A stretch of DNA of 64,000 nucleotides from Caulobacteraceae bacterium (GTDB lineage: Bacteria; Pseudomonadota; Alphaproteobacteria; Caulobacterales; Caulobacteraceae): NCBI GenBank assembly GCA_947475875.1, contig CANJME010000003.1:1-64000 (forward strand), given 5' to 3'. The position numbers were made by a program, and so were the translations under genes. The notes under the pieces were generated by a model. It saw nothing but the letters and a program-made list of their open reading frames with translations, was not told where the DNA came from and did not search any database. This document shows positions 51,280 through 59,278 of this stretch, piece by piece; position 1 is the stretch's first letter, and every line of letters begins with the position of its first letter.

Positions 51280-51648
51280 CTAGCGTCCCTGCACGCTCTC
51301 GGCGATGCGGGACAGCGGGCTCACTCCCTGACGGTATTCGGCCAGGCTGAGCTTGCCGTCGTGGTTGGCGTCGAGCTTGCGGAACTCTGCGTCCGGATTG
51401 GAGCGCGCCAGCGAGGGCAGGGCGATCGCGCCCAGCGCCGCCACGATCAACGCCCCCATGGCCAGCCGGCCGGTCTTGCGCGAACGGGACGGAGCCCGAT
51501 CGGAAAGCTCGCCTTCGATCAGCCCGCGCAGAGCCTCGCTCGCCGATCGTCCGTCTTCCCGGCACCGGGCCATGAAGGCCTGCTTCGTCGGATAGGGGAT
51601 TCGGATCTCGAGAGATTCGCTTTTCTTGAGTTTGCGTGCGGTCGACAT
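51280..51648 (-). CDS. membrane protein with ribbon-helix-helix-like N-terminus and EF-hand C-terminus
   Basis: This 122-residue protein has a ribbon-helix-helix-like N-terminus (KKSESLEIRIPYPTKQAFM, then REDGRSASEALRGLIEGEL; about residues 7-48), a basic linker, one membrane span (LAMGALIVAALGAIALPSL, about 63-81), and a short periplasmic tail. The tail contains one canonical 12-residue EF-hand loop (DANHDGKLSLAE). That gives a cytoplasmic DNA-binding-like domain joined to a periplasmic calcium-binding loop. The combination is unusual. The alternative is that the N-terminal part is a membrane-proximal helical cap. The ribosome-binding site is weak. Confidence 0.75.
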   Translation of the reverse strand: MSTARKLKKSESLEIRIPYPTKQAFMARCREDGRSASEALRGLIEGELSDRAPSRSRKTGRLAMGALIVAALGAIALPSLARSNPDAEFRKLDANHDGKLSLAEYRQGVSPLSRIAESVQGR

Positions 51649-51760
51649 GGTCTTGGCCCGATAGGTTCGTTGGAGCGTGCAGGATCACGCCTTTGACGTC
51701 GAGATGACAGCAAAAGTTTGTCCGGACAGTTCGGATTGAAAGCGATGAGGTGTGCGATCC

Positions 51761-52069
51761 TCACAATTTCCGAACGAACTCGGCGCGCAGCACGAGGCCT
51801 TTTATGCCCTCGTAACGGCAATCGATTTCCTGGCTATCGCCGGTGAGCCGGATCGAACGGATGACCGTTCCACGCTTCAGCGTCTGGCCGGCGCCCTTGA
51901 CCTTTAGGTCCTTGATCAAGCTCACCGCATCACCGTCGGCCAGCAAATTGCCCACCGAATCGCGCACCTCGATGGCCTCGCCAGGCGGAACCGTCGGAGC
52001 CGCCGCCGCGTCGGCTGCGCTGATCCATTCGCCGGTGGCCTCATCATAGACAAAGTCGTCCGTGGTCAT
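51761..52069 (-). CDS. PhnA-domain protein lacking the zinc ribbon
   Basis: The ATG at 52069 gives 102 residues. The C-terminal part is a PhnA/YjdM domain: VRDSVGNLLADGDAVSLIKDLKVKGAGQTLKRGTVIRSIRLTGDSQEIDCRYEGIKGLVLRAEFVRK. YjdM-type proteins usually begin with a four-cysteine zinc ribbon; here the N-terminus (TTDDFVYDEATGEWISAAD) has no cysteines at all. The name PhnA is historical and does not imply phosphonate use. The gene is divergent from the DinG-type helicase gene. Confidence 0.85.
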   Translation of the reverse strand: MTTDDFVYDEATGEWISAADAAAAPTVPPGEAIEVRDSVGNLLADGDAVSLIKDLKVKGAGQTLKRGTVIRSIRLTGDSQEIDCRYEGIKGLVLRAEFVRKL

Positions 52070-52202
52070 CTGGGTCCGTCCGTGCGCTGTTGGGGCCATC
52101 CCCTACAACAAAAACATCCGGCCATCGCGTCCTTATCGATCCACAGTCACTTTCCCAGGCGCGCGACAATGGCGGGCGATTCTCGCCAGGGTCAACTCAA
52201 AA

Positions 52203-52217
52203 GTTCCCATTTCGTTC
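52203..52217 (+). promoter_or_regulatory. exact SOS (LexA) box GTTC-N7-GTTC
   Basis: The sequence reads GTTC-CCATTTC-GTTC, an exact match to the alphaproteobacterial LexA operator. It ends 28 bases before the helicase start codon and would overlap the -35 region if TATGGT at 52234-52239 is the -10. Confidence 0.75.
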
Positions 52218-52245
52218 ACGTGAAAATTTGCGCTATGGTCGAGGC

Positions 52246-55041
52246 GTGAACGCCGTCGCGCCCACGCTCGACCTTGCTCCCTCGCTCATCGCCTTGCCCG
52301 GCGGGCGGGCGTCGGTCTGCGACGGTGAGGGTGCGCGGGCGCTATCCGCCCGCGAGGCCCGTGAGCTGGCCACCAATGCGCCGGTGGTTGTTGTGCACGC
52401 GGCCTTGACCGCGCGGCGGCTGGATCTGGCGACCCCGCCGCGCTCGCCGCACATCTTCGATACGCTGGAACTGTTCGCCTTCGTGCGTCCAGCCACATTC
52501 TGCGCGCCGTCGGCCGTGGGCCTCGCCCTGGCGCTGGGCTGGCCGGAACCGAAAGGCGCGCTCGCCCAGGCGCAGGTGCTGCGTCAGGCCTGCGCGGCCC
52601 TGCTCGTCGAGATCGGGCAGAATCCAGCGCCTTCCCGCGAGGAGGCCCTCGCACTCGCGGAGACCCTCGGCCGCTCGGGCTGGTCCTGGGCGGGGGCCGT
52701 GACCCGGGCGCTGCGCGATGGCGGACCGGTCCGTCACACCCACCGCGGCTCGGGCCTCGATGTCTGGGTGCGGATCAAGGAGTGGGAGGACGAGGCGCCG
52801 GTGGGCGAGCCCGGTTCAAAACCGTTCAGTGAGGGTGAGAGCACCGCCCGGCTGATCGAGCTTCTCGCGCGCTCGGGCCTCGACGAGGCCCGTCCCACCC
52901 AGGCCGACTATGCCGCCGGCGCGACCCACGTCTTCCAGCCGCGCGACCGGGAGAACGAGCCCAACATGATGCTGGCAGAGGCCGGCACCGGCGTCGGCAA
53001 GACCCTCGGTTATCTGGCGCCCGCTTCGCTGTGGGCCGAGAAGAACGGACCGGCGGTGTGGATCTCCACCTACACCCGCGCCCTGCAGCGGCAGATCGAG
53101 CGCGAGAGCCACGCGGTCTATCCCGACCCCGCCATCCGCGCCCGCAAGGCGGTGGTTCGCAAGGGGCGGGAAAACTACCTCTGCCTGCTCAATCTGCAGG
53201 AAATGACCGGCGCGGCCATGCTGGGCAATGGCGACTTGGTAGGCCTGGCGCTCGCTGCCCGCTGGGCCAGGGCCAGCCGCGACGGCGACATGACCGGCGG
53301 AGACTTTCCCGCCTGGCTGCCGGGTCTCTTCGCCGTGGCGCCCGCCGCGCAGGGCAGCCCTGCCAATCTGGTCGATAGGCGCGGCGAGTGTATCCACGCC
53401 GGTTGTGCGCACTACCGCGCCTGCTTCATCGAAAAGGCCGTTCGCGGATCGCGGCGCGCGGATCTGGTTATCGCCAACCACGCCCTGGTGCTGACCCAGG
53501 CGGCCTTCGACGGCGCCAGGGTCGCGCGCGGCGCCAAGGGCGATGTGGAAACCGCCGCGCCCAAGCGGATCGTCTTTGACGAGGGCCACCACCTGTTCGA
53601 CGCGGCCGACAGCGCCTTTTCCGCCGCTCTGTCCGGCGCCGAGGCCGCCGAGATGCGGCGCTGGATCCGCGGGCCGGAAGGGCGCGGCCGGCGGGGCAGG
53701 GGGCTGGAACAGCGTCTTTCCGAGCTGGTCGGCGATCATGAAGGCGCGCGGATGGCGCTTCACGCCGCCATGCGCGCGGCCGCCCAGCTGCCGGGCGAAG
53801 GCTGGTCGGGGCGGATCGCCCCGCCTTCAGGCGAGGTCTCACCGCTCGGGCCGATCGAAGCCTTTCTCGCGGCTGTGCTGGAACAGATTGCCGCCCGAGC
53901 GCCGCCGTCCGACCAGGGCCAGGAATGCTCGGCCCGCCCCGCGCTGGACATCGTCCGCGAAACCGCCCGCCAGGCTAGCGCCGCCATCGCCGCCGTTGAG
54001 ACGCCGCTCATCGCTCTGGCCCGTGCGCTTGAAGACCTGCTTGATGAGGAAACCGAAAAGCTGCCGCCCGGCGACCGGGCGCGCATCGAAGGCGCCCTGC
54101 GCGGCCTCGATCGGCGCGCGCGAATGATGCTGCCGGCCTGGCGTTCCATGCTGCAGGCCATCGATGAGGACGCCGAGGGCGATCCCGATTTCGTCGACTG
54201 GTTTGAGGCGACCTGGATGTACGGCCGCGTGGTCGACGCCGCCTGCCGCCGCCACTGGGTGGATCCCACCGAGCCGCTGCACGCCACGGTGATCGCGCCG
54301 GCTCACGGGGTGCTGGTGACCAGCGCCACCCTGGCCGACCCGACCCTGGACGACGCCTTCGCGCTGGCTGAAATGCGCACAGGCGCCGCGCGCCTGCCGG
54401 AGCGGCCGCGAACCATGCGGCTCGCCTCGCCCTTCGATTACGAAAACCAGGCGAGGGCCTTCGTGGTCACCGACGTCGGGCGAGACGATCCGCGCCAGGT
54501 GGGGGCGGCCATGCGCGAGCTCTTCCTCGCGGCCGGCGGCGGAGGGCTTGGCCTGTTCACCGCGATCCGCCGCCTGCGCGCGGTCTATGATCAGATCGCA
54601 GGTCCCCTGGCCCACGCCGACCTGCCGCTCTACGCCCAGCATGTCGATGGGCTGGAGGTCGGCGCCCTCGTCGACATGTTCCGCGCCGAGGAGGATTCAT
54701 GCCTGCTGGGCACCGATGCGACGCGCGACGGCGTCGATGTGCCTGGCCGCTCGCTTCGCCTGCTGGTCTTCGACCGTGTGCCCTGGCCGCGCCCCGACAT
54801 CCTGCACAAGGCCCGGCGCGAGCGCTTCGGCGGCAAGACCTATGACGACAGCGTCGCCCGCTCGCGCATCTCGCAAGCCTTCGGCCGGCTGATCCGCCGC
54901 GCTGATGACAAGGGGGTTTTCGTCATGCTTGACGCCGCCGCCCCGACACGACTCTTCGCCGGTCTGCCGCCGGGCGTGACCGTACGGAGGGTCGGTCTGG
55001 TGGACGCGATCGAGGAGACGGCGGCGTTCCTCGCACGATAA
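52246..55041 (+). CDS. DinG-family ATP-dependent DNA helicase
   Basis: The GTG at 52246 is chosen because the upstream in-frame sequence contains the LexA box; 931 residues. It has Walker A AEAGTGVGKTLGYLAPA, four cysteines for an iron-sulfur cluster (YLCLLN, then ECIHAGC and HYRACF), the DEAH-like VFDEGHHLFDAAD, VTSATLADPTLDDAFAL, GTDATRDGVDVPGRSLRLLVFDRVPWP and QAFGRLIRRADDKG. These are XPD/DinG superfamily 2 features. It would unwind DNA 5' to 3', clearing forks, R-loops or repair intermediates. A long N-terminal extension (about 250 residues) precedes the helicase core and resembles an exonuclease-like or accessory region. Confidence 0.92.
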   Translation: MNAVAPTLDLAPSLIALPGGRASVCDGEGARALSAREARELATNAPVVVVHAALTARRLDLATPPRSPHIFDTLELFAFVRPATFCAPSAVGLALALGWPEPKGALAQAQVLRQACAALLVEIGQNPAPSREEALALAETLGRSGWSWAGAVTRALRDGGPVRHTHRGSGLDVWVRIKEWEDEAPVGEPGSKPFSEGESTARLIELLARSGLDEARPTQADYAAGATHVFQPRDRENEPNMMLAEAGTGVGKTLGYLAPASLWAEKNGPAVWISTYTRALQRQIERESHAVYPDPAIRARKAVVRKGRENYLCLLNLQEMTGAAMLGNGDLVGLALAARWARASRDGDMTGGDFPAWLPGLFAVAPAAQGSPANLVDRRGECIHAGCAHYRACFIEKAVRGSRRADLVIANHALVLTQAAFDGARVARGAKGDVETAAPKRIVFDEGHHLFDAADSAFSAALSGAEAAEMRRWIRGPEGRGRRGRGLEQRLSELVGDHEGARMALHAAMRAAAQLPGEGWSGRIAPPSGEVSPLGPIEAFLAAVLEQIAARAPPSDQGQECSARPALDIVRETARQASAAIAAVETPLIALARALEDLLDEETEKLPPGDRARIEGALRGLDRRARMMLPAWRSMLQAIDEDAEGDPDFVDWFEATWMYGRVVDAACRRHWVDPTEPLHATVIAPAHGVLVTSATLADPTLDDAFALAEMRTGAARLPERPRTMRLASPFDYENQARAFVVTDVGRDDPRQVGAAMRELFLAAGGGGLGLFTAIRRLRAVYDQIAGPLAHADLPLYAQHVDGLEVGALVDMFRAEEDSCLLGTDATRDGVDVPGRSLRLLVFDRVPWPRPDILHKARRERFGGKTYDDSVARSRISQAFGRLIRRADDKGVFVMLDAAAPTRLFAGLPPGVTVRRVGLVDAIEETAAFLAR

Positions 55042-55115
55042 TATTGAATTAACTGATGATTCAGCGATCGTTATCGCCTTTGCACTAGGGTCTGCCTCCA
55101 GAAAGGAGGCCCAGA

Positions 55116-55202
55116 ATGTCGCCTCTCATGGTTCTTGCCCTGATCGGGGCCTCTACCGCGCTCGCCACCCTCGTCGCAGTCCGCGTCGGCGAAGGCCGCT
55201 AG
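55116..55202 (+). CDS. 28-residue hydrophobic microprotein A
   Basis: An AAAGGAGG ribosome-binding site stands six bases before this ATG. The frame reads MSPLMVLALIGASTALATLVAVR and ends VGEGR; it is one membrane span with a basic tail. It is too short for standard gene finders. It lies in the 448-base gap between the helicase and tyrA. GANTC (55058-55062) and a GCGAT-CGTT-ATCGC hairpin (55064-55077) lie upstream. Function unknown. Confidence 0.6.
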   Translation: MSPLMVLALIGASTALATLVAVRVGEGR

Positions 55203-55215
55203 ATCACCGAATAAT

Positions 55216-55247
55216 CCGCTCATCCCGGCATTCGTCGGGGTGGGCGG
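55216..55247. repeat. short hairpin of the CGCTCATCCCGGC repeat family
   Basis: CCGCTCATCCCGG pairs with CGGGGTGGGCGG with two G-U type mismatches. The arm is shared with the inverted repeat at 6696-6824. It lies just after microprotein A. Confidence 0.65.
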
Positions 55248-55348
55248 GTCATGGTGTTCAATCTGAACGGCTCACAACAACCCGGTTCAGCCCAGGTTCC
55301 GTAACCATCGGCCAGACTGCTCCCATGCTCATCAAGGGAGAGTTGGCC

Positions 55349-55450
55349 GTGACCGCTCTGATCATCATCGCTTCGATCATCCTGGCGCCTTCGGTGGCGG
55401 TTTATGCGGCGATGCGAGCCCTGGTGAACCTGATCACCGCCAGCCGCTAG
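55349..55450 (+). CDS. 33-residue hydrophobic microprotein B
   Basis: A GTG start with AAGGGAGAG six bases upstream. The product reads as a span (ALIIIASIILAPSVAVYAAM) with a short tail ending NLITASR. Like microprotein A it is one hydrophobic helix with an Arg at the C-terminus, and it ends in TAG. It lies 146 bases after A. The two look like members of a small membrane-peptide class rather than close duplicates. Function unknown. Confidence 0.55.
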   Translation: MTALIIIASIILAPSVAVYAAMRALVNLITASR

Positions 55451-55489
55451 GTCTTGCGCGGGCCGGGCGCCGCGCGTAAGGCGCGCGCC

Positions 55490-56242
55490 ATGAATCCCGC
55501 GGCAAAGCAAACCCTTGGCCTGATCGGCTTTGGCCAGTTCGGACGGCTCGCCGCCCGGCATCTGGCCGGTTGCTACGCCGTGACGATCGCCGATCGCGAG
55601 AACCGCGCCGCTGAAGCCGTGGAGCTGGGCGCGGCCTGGGGAACGCTTCCTGAGGCCGCCGCCAGCGATATCGTCCTCGTCGCCGTGCCTGTCGCGGTCA
55701 TGCGCGAGACCTTCGCGGCCATCGCCCCGCACGTGAAGCCGGGCGCCCTCGTGCTCGATGTCGCCTCGGTCAAGGTGCTGCCAGTGCAGTGGATGATCGA
55801 AACCCTGCCGGCCCACGCCGACATCGTCGCCACCCACCCCCTGTTCGGCCCGCAAAGCGCCAAGGATGGCCTGGAAGGCCTCCGCCTGGTGCTCTGCCCG
55901 ATCCGCGGCGAACGCGCGCACGAGGTCAAGGACCTGGCTGAGGCGGCCGGCCTGATCGTCTCGATCGCCACGCCCGAGGAACACGACCGGGAAATGGCCT
56001 ATGTCCAGGCCCTGACCCACCTGATCGGCCGGGCGCTGGTCAATGTGAAGATCCCCGACGAGGATTTGAAGACGCGCTCTTACCAGCACCTGCTGGATCT
56101 CTGCGGCCTGATCGGCGATGACAGTTTCGAGCTGTTCTCGGCGATCCAGACCTTGAACCCGTATGCGTCAGAGATTGCGCGCTCGTTCGTAGCGGAAGCC
56201 GGTGATTTGCTGGACCGGGTGCACGGGCCCAAGCCCACCTAA
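55490..56242 (+). CDS. tyrA: prephenate/arogenate dehydrogenase
   Basis: The ATG at 55490 gives 250 residues, the length of a single-domain TyrA. It has the NAD(P) motif LGLIGFGQFGRLAARHL, ADIVATHPLFGPQSAKDG (the conserved HPLFGP), and the helical C-terminal domain with YVQALTHLIGRAL. It oxidises prephenate (or arogenate) in tyrosine synthesis. It is convergent with the aminotransferase/chorismate mutase pair and overlaps the aminotransferase stop by four bases (CTAA), which keeps the three aromatic genes together. Confidence 0.92.
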   Translation: MNPAAKQTLGLIGFGQFGRLAARHLAGCYAVTIADRENRAAEAVELGAAWGTLPEAAASDIVLVAVPVAVMRETFAAIAPHVKPGALVLDVASVKVLPVQWMIETLPAHADIVATHPLFGPQSAKDGLEGLRLVLCPIRGERAHEVKDLAEAAGLIVSIATPEEHDREMAYVQALTHLIGRALVNVKIPDEDLKTRSYQHLLDLCGLIGDDSFELFSAIQTLNPYASEIARSFVAEAGDLLDRVHGPKPT

Positions 56243-57330
56243 CGCCCCAGAAACTCCCGCAATCCCTCGACGACGCCGCGGTTGTGCTCTTCGAGGCCGA
56301 TGGTGATGCGCAGGGCGTTGGGCAGGCCATAGCTGGCCACGTGGCGGACCAGGAGGCCCTTTTTCGCGAGGAAAGCTTCAGCCTCGGCCGCTGTGCGTCC
56401 AGGCGTTGCCGGGAAATGGATCAATACGAAGTTGGCGGCGCTGGGCGTTACCTCCAGCCCCAGCCCGCCGATTTGCTGGGTCAGCCACGGCCGCCAGCGC
56501 CAGACCAGCTGCAGGGAGCGCTGCTGAAACTCCTCGTCGGCCAAGGCCGCCAGGGCCGCTTCCTGGGCCGGAATATTGACGTTGAAGGGCAGGCGGATGC
56601 GGTCCATCGCATCGATGACGTCCCTGGGCCCATAGCCCCACCCGACGCGCAGAGCGGCAAGACCGTGCAGCTTCGAGAAGGTGCGGGTGACGACGATGTT
56701 CTCGCGTCCGCGCGCCAGATCGAGCCCGTCCTGAAACGAGGCGTCATCGACGAACTCGCGATAGGCCCCGTCGATGACCAGCAGCACATCGCCCGGCAGA
56801 CTGTCCGCCAGCCGCTCGATCTCGCGCCCCTCCAGCACCGTGCCGCTGGGATTGCCGGGATTGGCGATGAAGACAATGCGTGTGCGTTCATCCACCAGCG
56901 CCAGGATCTCGTCTACATCGACGCGGTAGTTCGGCTCGCGCGCGTAACGGATCTCTCCCTGCGCAGCCTGGGTGCGGATGGCGAACTGCAGGAAGCCGTA
57001 CTCGCCCGTGATGGTGTTGTCGCCGGGGACCAGGAAGGTTTCGGTCAAGAGGTGGAATACCTCGTCCGAGCCACAGCCGAAGATCAGCCGGTCCGGCTCC
57101 AGGCGGTATTTCTCGGCCACCGCCGCTCGTAGGGCGCTGGCGCGCGGGTCGGGATATTCCGCGAGCCGGTAGGCGGTTGAAGCGAGCGCGATGGAGGCCT
57201 GCGGGCTGCAGCCCAGCGGGTTTTCATTGGCCGACATCTTGACCGGGTTGAGTACGCCCTCGGCCTTGGCCTTGCCGGGCACATAGGCCTCGACATCCAG
57301 AATGCCATCTTTGGGGGTGGGTTTTTTCAT
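56239..57330 (-). CDS. hisC: HisC-type aminotransferase (histidinol-phosphate or aromatic)
   Basis: This 363-residue PLP enzyme has the substrate-binding start KMSANENPLGCSP, the DGAYREFVDDASF strand, and the PLP lysine in TFSKLHGLAALRVGWGYGP. The C-terminus has ITIGLEEHNRGVVEGLREFL, with the RITIG arginine typical of HisC. HisC can serve both histidine and aromatic synthesis; next to chorismate mutase and tyrA it probably also transaminates aromatic keto acids here. Its start overlaps the stop of the chorismate mutase gene (ATGA). Confidence 0.92.
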   Translation of the reverse strand: MKKPTPKDGILDVEAYVPGKAKAEGVLNPVKMSANENPLGCSPQASIALASTAYRLAEYPDPRASALRAAVAEKYRLEPDRLIFGCGSDEVFHLLTETFLVPGDNTITGEYGFLQFAIRTQAAQGEIRYAREPNYRVDVDEILALVDERTRIVFIANPGNPSGTVLEGREIERLADSLPGDVLLVIDGAYREFVDDASFQDGLDLARGRENIVVTRTFSKLHGLAALRVGWGYGPRDVIDAMDRIRLPFNVNIPAQEAALAALADEEFQQRSLQLVWRWRPWLTQQIGGLGLEVTPSAANFVLIHFPATPGRTAAEAEAFLAKKGLLVRHVASYGLPNALRITIGLEEHNRGVVEGLREFLGR

Positions 57331-58124
57331 GTGATGTCGAAGGGTGTCGGAACCACCCCCACCACGCCGGTCAGGTCACCAGGCAGGCTGTCAAACCGCC
57401 CGTCGTCAGCCTGATAGTAGCCGGCGATGGAAAACAGCTTCAGGCCGTTGGCCTCGGCGATCATCTTGCCCGCCATGCCGTTGATCGACATGTGGGTCTC
57501 GATTTCATACTGGTCCAGCTTCGAGTCCGTGACCCACAGCGTCTCGTCGCCCGCGCCGGAGGGCTCGGGCTTCACCTGAGCAACGACCAGCGCCGTCGGT
57601 TGGCCCCATTGGTTCACTTCTGGCAGGGCGCCGATGATCGACAGGCTTGGTTCGACCAGCATCCGGCCCCACCAGGCGTGTTCGCGCGTCACCGCCATCA
57701 CCGCGACCGCCCCGCCATTGCGCACCTGGGTGAGCGCCGTCTCGGGCTGATCGACTTCGTACATGTGCGGCGCCTGGCCAAAGCGCGCGCGGGCGAGCTC
57801 GGTGATGCGGCCGGGGATCTTGTGGCTCCAGGTGACCACCGAAAATGGCATCTGGCCGTGCAGGGAATCGCCGATCAGTTCGCGCCAGATACGCACAACC
57901 AGCGCCTTGCTGGCCGCGTCTTTCTCGGCCCCGGCGATGCGGCGCAGGATCTGGGTTTCGCGCGCCGGACGCAGGGCGAATATCCCGCCATCGCCGGCCG
58001 CGCGCTTGGCCTCGGCCACCTCGCGGGTCAGCGAGGCGCGCTTGTCGATGAGGCGCAGAATCTCATTATCGATCGCGTCGATCTTCTCGCGCACCTGGGC
58101 CAATGTGGGCGGCGCTTTGCTCAC
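57327..58124 (-). CDS. chorismate mutase with an unassigned C-terminal domain
   Basis: This 265-residue protein, with a GTG start, has an AroQ chorismate mutase N-terminus (about residues 8-92): REKIDAIDNEILRLIDKRASLTREVAEAKR and PARETQILRRI, with the conserved Arg, Lys and Glu positions. The following about 170 residues are neither prephenate dehydratase nor dehydrogenase: no TxR motif or ACT domain is visible. The domain starts PFSVVTWSHKIPGRITELARARFGQ and ends LTGVVGVVPTPFDIT. It may be a regulatory domain. Chorismate mutase feeds the prephenate that TyrA uses. Confidence 0.85.
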   Translation of the reverse strand: MSKAPPTLAQVREKIDAIDNEILRLIDKRASLTREVAEAKRAAGDGGIFALRPARETQILRRIAGAEKDAASKALVVRIWRELIGDSLHGQMPFSVVTWSHKIPGRITELARARFGQAPHMYEVDQPETALTQVRNGGAVAVMAVTREHAWWGRMLVEPSLSIIGALPEVNQWGQPTALVVAQVKPEPSGAGDETLWVTDSKLDQYEIETHMSINGMAGKMIAEANGLKLFSIAGYYQADDGRFDSLPGDLTGVVGVVPTPFDIT

Positions 58125-58188
58125 CGGAAATCCCCGAAAAACGAGCGCCGGACCATACGCACAAAGTCTAGCCGCGCAAGAGGCCGGG

Positions 58189-59247
58189 CTATTCGGGCGC
58201 CGTGGGCTCTGGCGGCGTAAATACCCTTGGCGCCGGGCCTAGCGCGAGTGGCCCGGCCCAGGCCTGCCCGTCGTGGAACTGCAGGGTGATCGAGGCCTCG
58301 CCAATCAGCGCTGTCAGGACCTGGCTTCCATCACCGATGCCAGAGGCGACCGCCGCCGTCTCCGGCGGCAGCACCGAGACTTCGCCCAGCGCCACCATAG
58401 CCTCGCCAGCCTTGCCGGTGGACAGTCGCAGCTTGCCGGTCAGGCGGCCGTCCTGATCGGCCCCAACAGCAGAGGGTTTCAGCGAGAACAGCGTGGTCTC
58501 CCCGAGCGCCATACCACCTTGGGTAACCTCGAACTTGCCGCCCGCGGTCAGCCAGTTGACGAGGGCGCTGTCCGGTCCGGTCCCGGTCAGGCCGGAGGCT
58601 TGCGACAACGTTCCTTCCACGTCCACCGTGACCGCCGCGGCGCCCGCCACGCGCGCCAACAGGCTGTCCGCGCGGGGCGTGGCCTTGTCGATGCGGAAGA
58701 ACAGGCTCGCCTTGCCGGCGTCCGCGGGAGCCAGGCGCGCCTCAAAGCGGTCGATGGCCGGAAAGGTGATCTCGCCGCCGCCGGCCGCGGCAAGTCTCAG
58801 TCCCTTGCCTTCAATGGAAATACGCGGCGGGGTCCTGTCCAGGCCGCCCAGGCTCATACGCAAGACTTCGCCGGTCACCGTGAGCGCCGGTTTGCCTGGG
58901 CGCGACAGAGTCACGCCCTGTGGCGCCACCAGCACGACGATCCCGGGAGTCAGGGCCGAGGTCTCCGCATCGAGCTTTGGAGCTGAAAGACCCCACCCGT
59001 CAGGGACTCCGATCTGCGCCTCTCTGAGCTGTACGAAATACCGGAAGGGATAGCCGCCGATCGACCGCGTCTTCCAGCTGACCGCATAGCCCTTTTCGCG
59101 CAGGCTCTTCGCCTGCTCGTCCATCCGATTGCCGACTTCGCGGGCGCTGACCATCCACCACGCTGACCATCCGGCCACGGCGAGGATTAAAATCGCCCAC
59201 GGAACGACGATCCAGCGGCGGTTGGCTTTGGGCGCTACGTCTGACAT
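58189..59247 (-). CDS. DUF2125 family membrane-anchored periplasmic protein
   Basis: The ATG at 59247 gives 352 residues. One membrane span (WIVVPWAILILAVAGWSAWWMV) is followed by a large beta-rich periplasmic domain. It contains the DUF2125 features WKTRSIGGYPFRYFVQLREAQ and ALTPGIVVLVAPQGVTLSRPG. Such proteins resemble AsmA/BPI-like envelope proteins; the function is unknown. The N-terminus faces the cytoplasm. It is divergent from the ChaC gene 31 bases away. Confidence 0.88.
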   Translation of the reverse strand: MSDVAPKANRRWIVVPWAILILAVAGWSAWWMVSAREVGNRMDEQAKSLREKGYAVSWKTRSIGGYPFRYFVQLREAQIGVPDGWGLSAPKLDAETSALTPGIVVLVAPQGVTLSRPGKPALTVTGEVLRMSLGGLDRTPPRISIEGKGLRLAAAGGGEITFPAIDRFEARLAPADAGKASLFFRIDKATPRADSLLARVAGAAAVTVDVEGTLSQASGLTGTGPDSALVNWLTAGGKFEVTQGGMALGETTLFSLKPSAVGADQDGRLTGKLRLSTGKAGEAMVALGEVSVLPPETAAVASGIGDGSQVLTALIGEASITLQFHDGQAWAGPLALGPAPRVFTPPEPTAPE

Positions 59248-59278
59248 GGCAGGGTCGGCTCCGAAGGAACGGCGAAGG

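Noticed and set aside
51280..51648. Antitoxin of a toxin-antitoxin pair, suggested by the RHH-like N-terminus
   Set aside because: No toxin gene is adjacent, and the protein has a membrane span and EF-hand, unlike antitoxins.
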